NCBI RefSeq assembly: GCF_000188695.1
Contig: NW_004754930.1
Location: 1,840,856 to 1,857,137 of the forward strand
Direction: 5' to 3'
Origin: Salpingoeca rosetta
Lineage: Eukaryota > Opisthokonta > Choanoflagellata > Craspedida > Salpingoecidae
DNA length: 16,282 nucleotides
Below, piece after piece: positions 1-12,903 of this stretch. Each line of letters begins with the position of its first letter. The first letter of the stretch is position 1. Position numbers and translations under genes: made by a program. Below the pieces are notes generated by a model that was not told the DNA's origin, ran no database searches, and worked only from the letters and a program-made list of their open reading frames with translations.

Positions 1-1295
1 ACGGGTTGGTCACGTTTGAGTTTGGGTCTGTGGACAAGGACCGCGATTGCTCAATGAGGGCGGTGAAGTCGTACAGCCGCACAATGTCGTCATCCTCGCC
101 CTTGTACAGCCAGTAGGTGTGTCCTTCCTCCGTGCAGTTCTTGTTGAGGAAGGTCTTCATGGATTGCGCAATGGCCACAACGGCCTCTGGATCAAACCCG
201 CTCATCTCGGGCAGGTCCTCTGTTGTGATTGTCTCGTAGCGTGACACAGCACCGTTCTGTGTTGGCGGTGGAGGGGGGGGATGTAATTGGGCCGTGTTGT
301 GTTGTGGTGGTTGGGCGTGATGTGTTGGTTGTGTATTTGTGTGTGGGTGTGAATGATGTGTTGGTTGTGTGTGTGTGTGTGTGTGCGTGCGTGTTGGGAG
401 TGGAAGATGAGGACGCGCGTGGGACAATTAGCAACACAGACACGCAAGCAAGCAAGCAAGCAAGCAAGCAACAAACAGAAAACAAGCAAACACATAAACA
501 CATACACACACACACAAACAAACAAACACAAATACACACACACAAGCGAACACAAACTCTCTCTCACACACACACACACACAAACTCACGCACCGTGTGG
601 TAGCACATCATAATCTCTGGGACGTTGCACATGAGGTTGTCCAGCCAGAGATCCATGCCAGTGAGCACGTTGATTGACTGTCCGTCCTCCCGCAGCTTCA
701 GGCTGATGGCCGGCACGGGCTTCTCGCCATCGCCAAAGATGGCAAGGTCAGACGTGACGACAGAGCGGATGTCGTGGAAGGACCACAGGTGGTCGTGTGT
801 CTGCCAATATGAGCGAACAGGAAGACGCTGCTCCGCCTGTCCAACAACCGTCGACAGCAGCAGTTGGTTTGCCTCATGCCCACCACTACCGCTACCGCTG
901 TTGCCACTGCTGTTGTCAATGCTGGCGCTGGTGGTATTCGTGTCCTCGTTTGATGGGGGAGGTGGCAGGGAGAGCGATGCCGGAAGGTGTGCAAGCGACG
1001 TGGATGTCTGTGACGACGAGTTGCAAATCGCTGATGGCGGTGTCGCTGTTCCCGACGACACCGCACCATCGTGCACAGCGCTGCTGCCGTGATCCAAACT
1101 ACCATTACCACCACCACCATCATCGCTACCAGTGCCATCGTTGTTTGAGTCATTGGCATGATACAGCGGCGTGAATGGAAGAGGAATGGGGACTTGGTCG
1201 CGCTGGCTCACGTGTGAGAGAGGAAGGTACTCCAGCTGTGGCAGTGCCGGCAAGACATCTCCCGCCCTACTCACCACAGTGGTGGGCGGTTTCAT
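1..1295 (-). CDS. EDRF1: EDRF1 (erythroid differentiation-related factor 1) homologue, 5' part, runs off left edge
   Basis: Two exons: 1295-594 and 256-1 (minus strand), with the intron between them using donor gtgcgt and acceptor cacag in phase 0. The exon 1 core reads WSFHDIRSVV, IFGDGEKPVPAISLKLRE, then INVLTGMDLWLDNLMCNVPE. Exon 2 has YETITTEDLPEM, FLNKNCTEEGHTYWLYKG and DDIVRLYDFTALIEQ. These blocks occur in the same order in animal EDRF1, a large conserved protein with TPR-like repeats and poorly defined function in erythroid gene expression. Exon 1 also carries a Gly/Ser/Asp/Asn low-complexity stretch (about residues 50-150) before the core. The ATG at 1295 is the first in frame (in-frame TGA just upstream) but its context is weak (T at -3). 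The conserved N-terminal block of animal EDRF1 is not clearly present, so the true start could be an upstream exon spliced to the acceptor at 1236-1238. The 3' part lies outside the window. Family call is secure; start is uncertain. Confidence 0.87.
257..593 (-). repeat. EDRF1 intron made almost wholly of GT-type then CA-type simple repeats
   Basis: On the sense (minus) strand the first half of this intron is GT-rich, including (GCTT)n at about 471-445. The second half is CA-rich, from about 392 down to the acceptor at 257. On the plus strand this appears as GT-rich 300-392, (AAGC)n 445-471 and CA-rich 480-592. No coding potential beyond repeat-derived open frames. Confidence 0.85.
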
Positions 1296-1334
1296 TCAAA
1301 AAGAAAGCCCACGATGGCCAGGTACCATTGGGCG

Positions 1335-1353
1335 CTGCACACACACACACACA

Positions 1354-1405
<52 letters not shown>

Positions 1406-1415
1406 CAGCGTGAGG
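1335..1415. repeat. (CA)n microsatellite, 1338-1407
   Basis: Nearly pure CA dinucleotides with one GA interruption. Read on the minus strand it is (GT)n ending directly in an AG acceptor (gtgtgcag) for the exon block at 1334. Confidence 0.95.
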
Positions 1416-1718
1416 GTGTGGATTGGAAAAGCTCCAACAAGAGGCAGCGCAGGCTGTCATGCACAGCGCACAGGCAAGCCACTCACAGACAACCAACGCG
1501 GCTCGCCATCCTCGTTGATTCAATCTCGAATCACCAGCAGATGTCTACGGGATAATCCAAACCGTTTGTTGGATGGAGCTTCTCGCTTCGCCCAGCATAT
1601 CAGGCTGTCGACCCCCTGTACCGCCAACACAGAATGTGACACAGTCGATGGGATGAGTTGTGGGCGACCGCGGTCGGTTGGAAGCCAAGACCTGCATATT
1701 ACGAAGCGAGGGCATGTG

Positions 1719-1719
<1 letters not shown>

Positions 1720-1769
<50 letters not shown>
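1720..1769. repeat. (CA)n microsatellite
   Basis: About 25 uninterrupted CA units. It falls in the inferred intron 1692-1834 of the Ulp1-like blocks, downstream of a gtaggt donor on the minus strand. Confidence 0.95.
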
Positions 1770-1772
<3 letters not shown>

Positions 1773-2058
1773 GCATGAAAGCACAAGCAGGAGCCAGACA
1801 GTACAAGCCCCCCCCGCCCAAGCCACACACCTACATCGTAGGAGCTGGTGGCGAAGTCAGACGTGCGCTGGAGACGCACCAGCCAGAAGTTGACCAGCTT
1901 GTCGTCAAGAAGCTAGTTGCCATGAAGTCTGGCAATGGATGTGTTGGACGTTAAGGCGGAGATGACCACAAGGCAGCCACGATCGCGAACAAGGGGGCAA
2001 ACAGAAAACAAGACATGGGCTGATGAGATGACGCAAGCACCGTGACCCTAGCTCGAAC

Positions 2059-2170
2059 CTGATGTAGCTGCGGTCGAGGGTCTGCGGTTTGCTAACACCA
2101 ACAACGACCATCACTTCCTTGCTCATCCACCGGGTGTGATTGCGGCCCAGCTTCTCGTTATGGCGCGGTG
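2059..2170 (-). other. Candidate exon of unknown identity between the zinc-finger and Ulp1-like blocks
   Basis: A CT-rich tract ending in an AG (caaccag) is followed by a 112-base open frame. The frame includes KLGRNHTRWMSKEVMVVVG and KPQTLDRSYI and ends at a possible donor (AG before gttcga). Protein-like composition and the acceptor support an exon, and its position suits the stretch just ahead of a Ulp1 domain. However, its end phase (2 bases left over) does not match the next block (phase 0), and its start phase does not match the exon ending at 2821. Either an exon is missing, other sites are used, or the region is decayed. Confidence 0.3.
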
Positions 2171-2820
2171 CTGGTTGCGTGAGAGAGAGAGTGTGTGTGT
2201 GTGCGGGTGAGAGAGAGGGTGTGTGTGTGTGTGTGTGGGTGAGAGAGAGAGTGTGTGTGTGTGTGTGTGTGTGGGTGAGAGAGAGAGAGAGTGTGTGTGT
2301 GTGTGCGTGAGAGTGAGAGAGAGTGTGTGTGTGTGGGTGAGAGAGAGTGAGAGAGTGTGTGTGTGTGTGTGTTCATGTTTGTATGTGTGCGCGCGATGTG
2401 TGGTGGCGAGTCTATCAACCACAACCTCTGTGCAGAGTGCAGGTGGGTGTAACACTTGTGCGGTTGGTTTTTGCGGAACGAACCTCTGTGGTCTGCGCTG
2501 TCGGGCTCAGCGGCGTTTCCGCCTCAGCATTAGTGGGGCGAAGTGCGCGCGCTGCTGCCGTTGACGTTGCTGTCTCGCTGCAACAGTTTTTTCGCGTACA
2601 CACACGTCCTGCGGTTGTTGGTGATGCCTTCTTCTAATGCATAGCCCGCGCCGTGCTTCCCTCGGGCGAGGGTGTGCATGCTGGCTGTAAACTGTTCGAA
2701 TCAAACCATGCACACGTGCACAGAGACACAGAAGGAGTGACGGGAGTGCCGCGCTCATGCAGGTGAATTCAGGAGCACACCACCGTGCAAGCGAGGTGCT
2801 GGCCGGATCCAAAGCCTCAC
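2171..2820. repeat. No assignable gene; (GA)/(GT) mosaic microsatellite at 2181-2375
   Basis: The 2181-2375 stretch alternates blocks of GAGAGA and GTGTGT in at least seven cycles; on the minus strand it forms CT/CA-rich sequence ahead of a candidate acceptor at about 2171. The rest (2390-2820) contains AG acceptors on the minus strand and short open frames, but I could not fit any exon that joins the flanking blocks in phase. Confidence 0.8.
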
Positions 2821-3878
2821 CTCATCCGGTATTGGGATGCCAAGGACACTCAGGCTATGAGTGTGCTCCTTGAACAGCTCAGCCCGCACTCGGCCACACT
2901 CAGGCAGCGTCACGACACACCGAGCTGGACAGTACCCAACGGATTTGGTGCCTCTGCGTCGGTTCACCGCGAGTACACGCCGATACATCCAACACGTGAG
3001 TGCATGCACATTGGGGAAACAAAAAAAAAAAAAGGAACATCAAGATACAGGCAAACGAAGGTCACAGCACCCTAAAACAACAATGCAGCGCACCCCAGGT
3101 TGTTGGTGTCCTCCGCTTGAGATCAGTCCATGGCTCATTCGTGTAGGACGCATATGTCGTCTCCTGTTCATCGAGCAGCCACGCCGCGAAGGCGTTCAGG
3201 GTTCTGAAATGGCGCATATCCACCACTGACACAAGCACAGCGATGGGCGTGAATGAGTGGGAGGGGTGCATCGGATGCGCATGTATGTGGCCCGACACAC
3301 ACAAGCACACAGAAACCAGGGTGACATGAACGAGAACACGAGAGCAGTCAAAGGCGGCAAAGGACGCACCCGTTTCATGGTATGAAGGATGGTTGCTTTG
3401 GATATGTGCCACAAGCTGTGCGCAGCTCGGAAACCCGCCACAGTCACAGTTCACGCAAACAAACGTGTCCCTCGTCTGTTGTGAACAGCATATGCAACGC
3501 AACATGCAAAGGAGTGCCAGTTGTGAGCACAACAAGGTTGTGTGACTGTGCCAGCAGAGGCAGCGCCAACATAAAACAGGCATTGGGGGGACAGAGGCAA
3601 GCGCGGGCAAGTACCTTGTACTCGTCTTCATGCGCCTTTGACTTTCGAATGTGATCCTTGAGGTGTCGAACAGACCTGCACGTCTTGTTGCACTTCTCGC
3701 AGCGGTGAGGACCAGAACCACTACCAACGTTGACAACTTGCACCAAGGCCAGAAGGGATGGGATTTCGGTGAGGTCGTGTGTGACCTTGATGTGGTCGAT
3801 CAGCCGTGAGACATTGCCGGTGGCCTCAGTGAAGCTGCAAGCGACGTGGGGACATTGCCTCGTCAAGGTCGTGCTCAT
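2821..3878 (-). CDS. C2H2 zinc-finger protein with a MULE/CARF-like DNA-binding region (5' part of gene)
   Basis: Four exons fit together in phase: 3878-3615 (88 codons), 3475-3370, 3225-3094 and 2951-2821. Donors are gtactt, gtgcgt, gtgcgc and gtgagg; acceptors are cag, cag and cagag. The start ATG at 3878 has A at -3. Three Cys/His modules follow: CPHVAC...HIKVTH near residues 9-34, CEKCNKTC...H near 60-83, and NCDCGG...HIQSNH near 97-113. Next comes HFRTLNAFAAWLLDEQE, then GTKSVGYCPARCVV and EHTHSLSVLGIPIPDE. The last pieces resemble, from memory, the region 'F-x-W-x-x-E' plus 'G-x-CPA-x-x-x-V...HxH...LPIP' found in MULE-transposase-associated and CARF-like proteins. The frame is open at 2821 in phase 0, so at least one further exon follows; the Ulp1-like blocks at 1912-1292 are the likely continuation. 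A nuclear DNA-binding role is inferred; a complete transposase domain is not visible. Confidence 0.6.
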
Positions 3879-4577
3879 TTTGGGTGGTGGTGTGCAGTGG
3901 GAAATGGCCGTTTCAAGAAGGAAGCGCGAGTTGGCGGGTGGTTGGAGGGGGCCTTTGCAAGTGCAATTCAGCGCTGCAACATGTGCCGTCGCGAGCTACA
4001 GCGGTTCTTGGCATGCCACAGCAGTGCTCAAAACTCCCAATTTGGCACTAGGGTCCCCCGTTGGCTGCTGAATTGGCCGCGAACTGCACCACAAGATGTA
4101 TTTTTTTGCTTGTTTGTTTGCTTCTTGCTTGCTTCTTGTCTGTTGTGCATGCAAGCAAAGCAACGCGCACCCGAACACAGCAACCACACACAACACGCCA
4201 GCACAGCCCGCCACTCACCCAGTTCCTCCACTCGACTTTCTCTGGTGGGTGAAGGTGCATTGGCACATCATTGGATTCCCGCCCTCTTGTCTCTCAGCTT
4301 GTCTCTCTCCCTTTTCTCTCTCAAGGATCAGGTTGTAGGTCTCGAGCTCGCTCGCTGTTGCTGCATCTTGTATTCATCACACTCTCCCGACCACCTGCCA
4401 CAGCTCGACCAGTTGAATAGGCTGCTGCCAGCGAGACAGGCAGGCAAGAGAGGCGAGCAAGACGCAGGTGTGCATGTACGACAGCCTTCCAGCCAACCAA
4501 ACACTTTGAGCGCATCCAGACAAAGGATGCCTGCATCTGAATTGCAAGGCAGCCGCTGTATGCCATGTAGCAAGAGC
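3879..4577. promoter_or_regulatory. Divergent intergenic region (shared promoter zone)
   Basis: About 700 bp between the minus-strand zinc-finger ATG (3878) and the plus-strand protease ATG (4578). It holds a T-rich stretch near 4098-4140 and a CT-rich tract at 4288-4322 that could be 5' UTR or an initiator-proximal element of the protease gene. No TATA box convincing enough to call. Open frames crossing it are low in protein-like character and I treat them as chance. Confidence 0.5.
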
Positions 4578-8328
<3,751 letters not shown>

Positions 8329-8386
8329 TGTTGTGACATGTGTGATGCGTGCGATGTGCGACTCACGACTTGATTTATTATTGTCA

Positions 8387-8392
8387 AATAAA
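8387..8392 (+). terminator. AATAAA poly(A) signal of the aspartyl protease gene
   Basis: A canonical AATAAA lies 58 bases after the TGA at 8326-8328, followed within 25 bases by a GT-rich stretch (ctggctttgtgctc). Cleavage is expected at about 8402-8420. Confidence 0.75.
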
Positions 8393-8691
8393 CGCGCTGG
8401 CTTTGTGCTCATGTAGGTTCTCTCGGGCATGAAGGCACGCCGCATGCCCGATTGAAGTATTGCATCCACCAAAAGTCACAACCAGCAACACCGAGGTGGT
8501 TGGTTTGCGTGCAGCAAGCGCCGACCCACTTGTTAGTGGCTATTGCGTGCGTTTGGGTCAAGCCAGATTTCTGCTCACAAACACTCCCCTGTGCCTTTAC
8601 CCCGTGCGTGTGCCCGTGCATTTCGCGTACAAAGTCCCCAGCTGCTCGCTTTTTCAGCCCCTTGTATCTCAGGGCCGGCAGAGCGCGAGAC
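8393..8691 (+). promoter_or_regulatory. Short intergenic region and 5' UTR ahead of the zinc-finger gene
   Basis: Only about 300 bases separate the protease poly(A) signal from the next ATG. I see no clear TATA box. The open frame here has no in-frame ATG before 8692, which supports 8692 as the start. Promoter role is inferred from position. Confidence 0.4.
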
Positions 8692-11600
8692 ATGGATCGA
8701 AATCCGCCACAGCCGCCGCCACCCACACAAACCTCGGCACCACGACCGCCACCCACGGCAGGCGGCCAGCTTGCGGGCTTGTTTGCTCTGCAACAGCACA
8801 GTGGCTTTGTGATGCCACAGCTGGACCCCAGCGTCCAGCAGATGATGATGCACCTTTCTGCCGGCAACCACCACCACAGCCACCACCACCACCACAGCCA
8901 CAACCAACAGCAACAACATGCATCTGCGGCTTTGCAACAGAACCAACACCAGCACCCAATGTTGATTCAGGGCCAAGGTCGATCTCAGACCCAGCAGTCA
9001 CAACAACAACAATACCAACACCAACACCAACACCAGCAAGCAACACAACAGCATGTTCTTCAGCCTTTACAGCCTCCTCCATTCAGCATGCATGCTTTGT
9101 TTCAGGCACAACAACAACAACAACAACACCAACAACAATACGGTGTTGCGAGACCAACTGCCCCTCCACTACAGGATGGACGCCACCTCGTTCAGCAGCA
9201 GCAACAGCCTGTGCATGAACAGCAGCAACAGGCGCCAAGCACCCTCATGCACCCACACCATGCATCCTGGCTACAGGCCCTCATGTTTGCGGTTCAGCCA
9301 CATTTACATCAACAGCCCCGCTCATCCGGCCCTCTGACCACCTCATCCTCATCTACCCCCACCTTCTCGGGTCAGCAAGGCCAGCGCCAGTTGTTAGCGC
9401 AGATGTACCCACAAGGTGATCAGCAACAACAGCAGCAGCAACAAGGCCCAGGCACGCTGGGAGCTAACAACACTGGAACCGGCACCTCAAATACAACAGG
9501 AGGAGGACAGCCTCAGTCATCTCTACAAGCGCCTCAACTTGTAAGTCATGGTCTCGGCACAAGCCTCCTCTCCCCCCCCCCCACGATGAAAGGGGCACGG
9601 CACATTGTCGACGGAACGATCGAAGCAACATGGTGTTCTTCTCTTGTTCCAGAGTGCACATGCACTTTGCGGCAAGCCTGCAACCCTTCACTTATTTGCA
9701 TGGTTACCTGGCTGTACCCTTACCTTTACCCTCGTTTCAATGTGGTTGCCTCCTCCTCCTCCTCTTCTTTCCTTGGGCTCCTTGGCTTTCGCTGTTCTCA
9801 CTCCACCACTGCCATGTCCTTTACTCGCTTAGCCCGCCCATGCTATTCCAAGACTACTACAGGCGTATGTGCAAAGCATCTCAAGCAACAGCACCTCAGC
9901 CAGCACCGCGACTGCAGCAAGGGCGTCCCAACCACAGACTGCGCCCTCAACGTTACCAGCAGGAAGCCCTGCCATCCTCACTCAGATATCAAACCTGTTG
10001 AGTGCGCACCCACACCTGATGTCGCAGGTTCCAAGTCACATTGCGGCCCAACTCCGACAACATCAGCAACAATCCCAGCAACAGCAACAGCCAGCAAACA
10101 GCGGCAACGGTGGGTCGTCTCAACCACCCGCCCTTGCGAGCAGTGGGACGCCTTCGACCAGGGCACCCACCAGCGCGCAACACACGACCAGTGTCACCAC
10201 CCCGCAACCCGGAGCTTCGAATCGGCCGCAGTCCTCATCCATCACATCAACACCACCACCGCCAACAACAACACCAAGCTCTTTCTCGTCTTCGGTACCT
10301 CAGGACCAGACGCAAGCCCCGCCCTTCTTCCAGCAGCACACGGCGGCGCCGGGCGGACGTAAGCGTGGCACGCTTGTGTTTCGTCCTGTCTTTGCATCTT
10401 TGCAATATTGGTCAAGGGAATGCGGCAGCGGCAGAGGGGGGGGGGGGCGGCGTCTTGCGTTCTACGTCTTTGGGGGTAGTGTGGTGAGGTGCCTGTTGTC
10501 AGACTGGCTGTCAGTTGCCGCAACGTACTCACAGCATCGCATTACACGTGTGCAACAAATCACACCACCCAACAGTCATTCCTTTCACGTTCAACAGCAT
10601 CCCAGCGATGCTTCAGTCCTCATTCTTTGGCGTGGTACGTTTCCCAGCCAACGGCACTATGCCTGGAAACAGTGGCTAGCATGTGTGGAGTCATGGGTAC
10701 GCGCGTGTTTATGGGATGCATGTATGATAATGCGCATGCATGAATGTGTGTGCGTGTAAGAGCAGGTGTATGTATATGTGCGTGACAGAGCATGTGTACA
10801 CGCGCACGAGTGCCAGGGTTATTGTTGCGTGCGTGGGTGCTCCCTCGTGTGCATATCTGAAGTCTCAATCAGACAGCAATCCGATGTGCTGACGGCTAAC
10901 TGTTCTGCCTGACGGTGCAGGCACCGGGGCCACACCCTTCATACATGCCGGCGCAGTATCCATTTGCAGTTATGCCCGTTATGCACGTGCCAAATCAAGC
11001 ACAACAGAAAGAGAAGTACACCTGCGAGAAGTGTGGCAAGTGCTTCAGCTGCAGCAGTAACCTCCACCGTCACCGTCGCATCCACACAGGTACGCACATG
11101 TGCACGTGTGTATGCGTGTGTGTGCGTGTGCGTGTGTGTATGTGTGTGCGTGTGTGCGTGTATGTGTGCTTGTTGAGGGTAGAGACGGGGGTAGAGATGG
11201 GGAGGGAATCCACGTGGGCTCGTGTTACTCTCTCAGTTTGTGTGTGTGAGTGATGGCAAGCAATGCTGTCCTATTGCACTGCTGCATACACCACGCCAAG
11301 ACTTGTGCACCGCCTACACCCCACCTTGTCTTGGTACGGCGTGCCTCCTCCCTTCCCTGCTCTCACATGCATGCCATTCCACATGCCGCGCTCAACCCCA
11401 CGCTTGCATGCAGGGCAAAGACCGTTTCTGTGCCAATACTGCAACTTTGCCTTCAACAACAGCAGCAACAGAAGAAAACATGAACGGCTGTACTGCAAGA
11501 AGCGCCCAACGGCACACAACGAGATGCACGTGGACGAGACACCGCCGCCATCCAGCTCTTCAAACGGAACAGGGTCGCCGCAGACTCGGGCAAATCCTGA

Positions 11601-12228
11601 AAACTCACCACCACCACCATCACCACCAACAACAACACCACCAGGCAGAAACAACACGTCCCAAGGTGCGTCTGGAGCTGAAACCAGACCTCGGCGCAAG
11701 AATGCACAGCCCGCGTTTAACGAAGATGACGACGGGGATGGTGATGACGGCTACGATGGGAGTGGCAACGGCAGTGGCAGTGGTGGTGGCAGTGGTGGCG
11801 GTGACGGTGACGGTGGTGGTGAGGATACAGATGAGGAGGCACAGCTGCAGCGCAGCACACGGGATGCCGCCACGACGCTTGTGTCCATGTGGGAAGGCAG
11901 GGCTGAAGGCACACGGAGCTACAAGCACGGCAGAGGTAATGGACAGCGTCACCGTGGCGGCGGCGGTGGCGGCGGCGACAGCGATGGTGCGAGGAATGGC
12001 GGTGTCAACATGACAGCTGAGAGGGAAGATGGCCCACATCATGACAGGGGGGAAAGTGCCGAAAACGGGCGGGAGTCGGGCGCCAGCACGGGCAGCGAAC
12101 GTAGTGGAGGCAACAAGCTCAAGGTGAGCAAGCAGTCAAAGGTGAAGAAGGTTCGCAGCTCACACAGCTCCGCTTCTCCACCGTCCATGACTGACGGTAG
12201 CGTGCAGAGCAAGACGGCCCAGGCGTGA
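8692..12228 (+). CDS. Q/H-rich nuclear protein with C2H2 and C2HC zinc fingers
   Basis: Five exons: 8692-9540, 9863-10358, 10576-10634, 10921-11089 and 11414-12228, giving 795 residues with intron phases 0, 1, 0, 1. The ATG has G at -3 and G at +4. Residues 1-450 are low complexity: P-rich start, His cluster [11 protein letters not shown], several Q runs coded by mixed CAA/CAG, then S/T/P-rich. The 59-base third exon ([19 protein letters not shown]) is required to connect the phases. Finger 1 is CEKCGKCF...HRHRRIH at 503-523 (C2H2, 2-12-3 spacing). A classic HTGQRPF linker spans the last splice junction. Finger 2, CQYCNFAF...KHERLYC at 531-552, is C2HC. After that come a T/P-rich spacer, an acidic Gly/Asp stretch (about 625-665) and a basic tail ([14 protein letters not shown]) likely to be a nuclear localization signal. 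Function is inferred: a sequence-specific transcription regulator. No orthologue recognised. Confidence 0.85.
11090..11413 (+). repeat. Zinc-finger gene intron 4, GT-rich 5' half and C-rich 3' half
   Basis: Imperfect GT/GCGT repeats run from 11098 to about 11170 after the gtacgc donor. The half before the acceptor (gcatgcag, ending 11413) is C/A-rich. The intron splits the two zinc fingers inside the TG linker. Confidence 0.85.
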
Positions 12229-12903
12229 TATGGCACATGTCTGTTTGTACATGTGTGTGTGTGTGTGAAAAGGCGCGCGCGTGTGTGATTGTAGTGTGCA
12301 TGTGCCTGTGTGATTGTCGTGTAGATGTGTGTATGTGCATGTGCAATGTCGTGCAACAATGCAGCCTGTTCATTTTTATTGAGAGTGTAATTGTTTGATT
12401 CAGGAAAGGTGTGGATGGAGGGTGGTTGGGGGGGGGGGGTGTTTGAGGGAAGAGGACGTCATTTCAAGGCATAAACAAGACTCCTGTCCAATCCGAGGTG
12501 GCATTCTGCGTTGACTCTGGGAAGGCTGTCCTGTTTTGTCCACTACGTGTGTGTGCGTGTTTGAAGGAAATCGGATATGCAGCTGGCCACTCGTTGTTCG
12601 TTTTTGCTTCCAGTGCGATACATGCACACTGCGCGTGTGCGTGTGCGTGCAGTCGGTGCATTGCGATGGTTTAATCTGATAAATGGAGGAACATCACCAT
12701 GTGACATGACACCACATGGCAAGCAGCCACACTGAGCAGCATATGGTGCACCAACAACGCTGACGTGCAGCTCAGAGCAACCAAGTCTGAGGCGGGGGGA
12801 TGAGACATCGAAGGCAGCGAAGATCGACGAAACAAGTCTTTGGCAGCGAGATAAACCAACAGGCCACATGAGTGAGGCGGTGTGAGAGTGTGTGCATGAA
12901 TCG
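12229..12903. other. Tail-to-tail 3' region of the zinc-finger and cullin genes
   Basis: 675 bases between the two stop codons. It holds GT-rich sequence at 12250-12350, a 12-base G run at about 12428-12439, and minus-strand poly(A) signals. I found no canonical AATAAA or ATTAAA on the plus strand, so the end of the zinc-finger mRNA is not located; the two 3' UTRs may overlap. Confidence 0.6.
12375..12380 (-). terminator. AATAAA poly(A) signal, candidate for cullin mRNA
   Basis: TTTATT on the plus strand reads AATAAA on the minus strand, about 525 bases downstream of the cullin stop. A closer ATTAAA variant is at 12675-12670 (minus). Either could define the 3' end. Confidence 0.5.

Larger units (their letters stand above)
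1292..1912 (-). pseudogene. Ulp1/SENP (C48)-like protease fragment, truncated, probable decayed or inactive domain
   Basis: Three exon blocks agree in phase: 1912-1835 (26 codons, phase 0 to 0), 1691-1549 (47 codons plus 2 bases) and 1334-1292 (1 base plus 14 codons with TGA). The first contains LLDDKLVNFWLVRL, which resembles the Ulp1 opening motif W-L-N/D-D-x-x-[IV]-N-F. The last junction gives VWIIPAQWYLAIVGF, which resembles the Ulp1 segment 'hhIPh...HWhLAhV' that carries the active-site His. Here the His position reads Gln (CAA). The frame stops 13 residues into the last exon, so the Asp and Cys half of a C48 domain is absent. Donors are gtaggt and gtagac; acceptors are tag, gcag and gcag. 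I infer a captured Ulp1-like domain belonging to the zinc-finger gene upstream (2821-3878), as in some MULE-type elements. Alternatives are an unrelated gene or chance similarity. Identification is from memory of motifs only. Confidence 0.35.

Noticed and set aside
192..613. Overlapping open frames rich in CV, TH and KQ
   Set aside because: Products of GT/CA and AAGC repeats inside the EDRF1 intron; flanking exons join in phase without them.
1415..1480. Minus-strand AVHDSLRCLLLEL as the missing EDRF1 N-terminal block (AVHRxGxTLLLD)
   Set aside because: Spacing is suggestive, but no splice path joins it in frame to the EDRF1 exon at 1235/1295 with a reasonable intron; left unassigned.
1549..1640. 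Alternative Ulp1-like reading LLVIRD-stop-INEDGE on the minus strand near 1580-1535
   Set aside because: Tempting similarity to Ulp1 'LLhIPINEDG', but it needs read-through of a stop; the phase-consistent splice giving VWIIPAQWYLAIV explains the same region better.
3846..4577. In-frame upstream extension of the protease ORF from 3846
   Set aside because: Low-complexity, no homology recognised, and the ATG at 4578 gives a normal signal peptide with good context.
12240..12360. CRISPR-like or regulatory repeat in the GT-rich 3' region
   Set aside because: Simple dinucleotide sequence, no spacer-repeat order; eukaryotic context.
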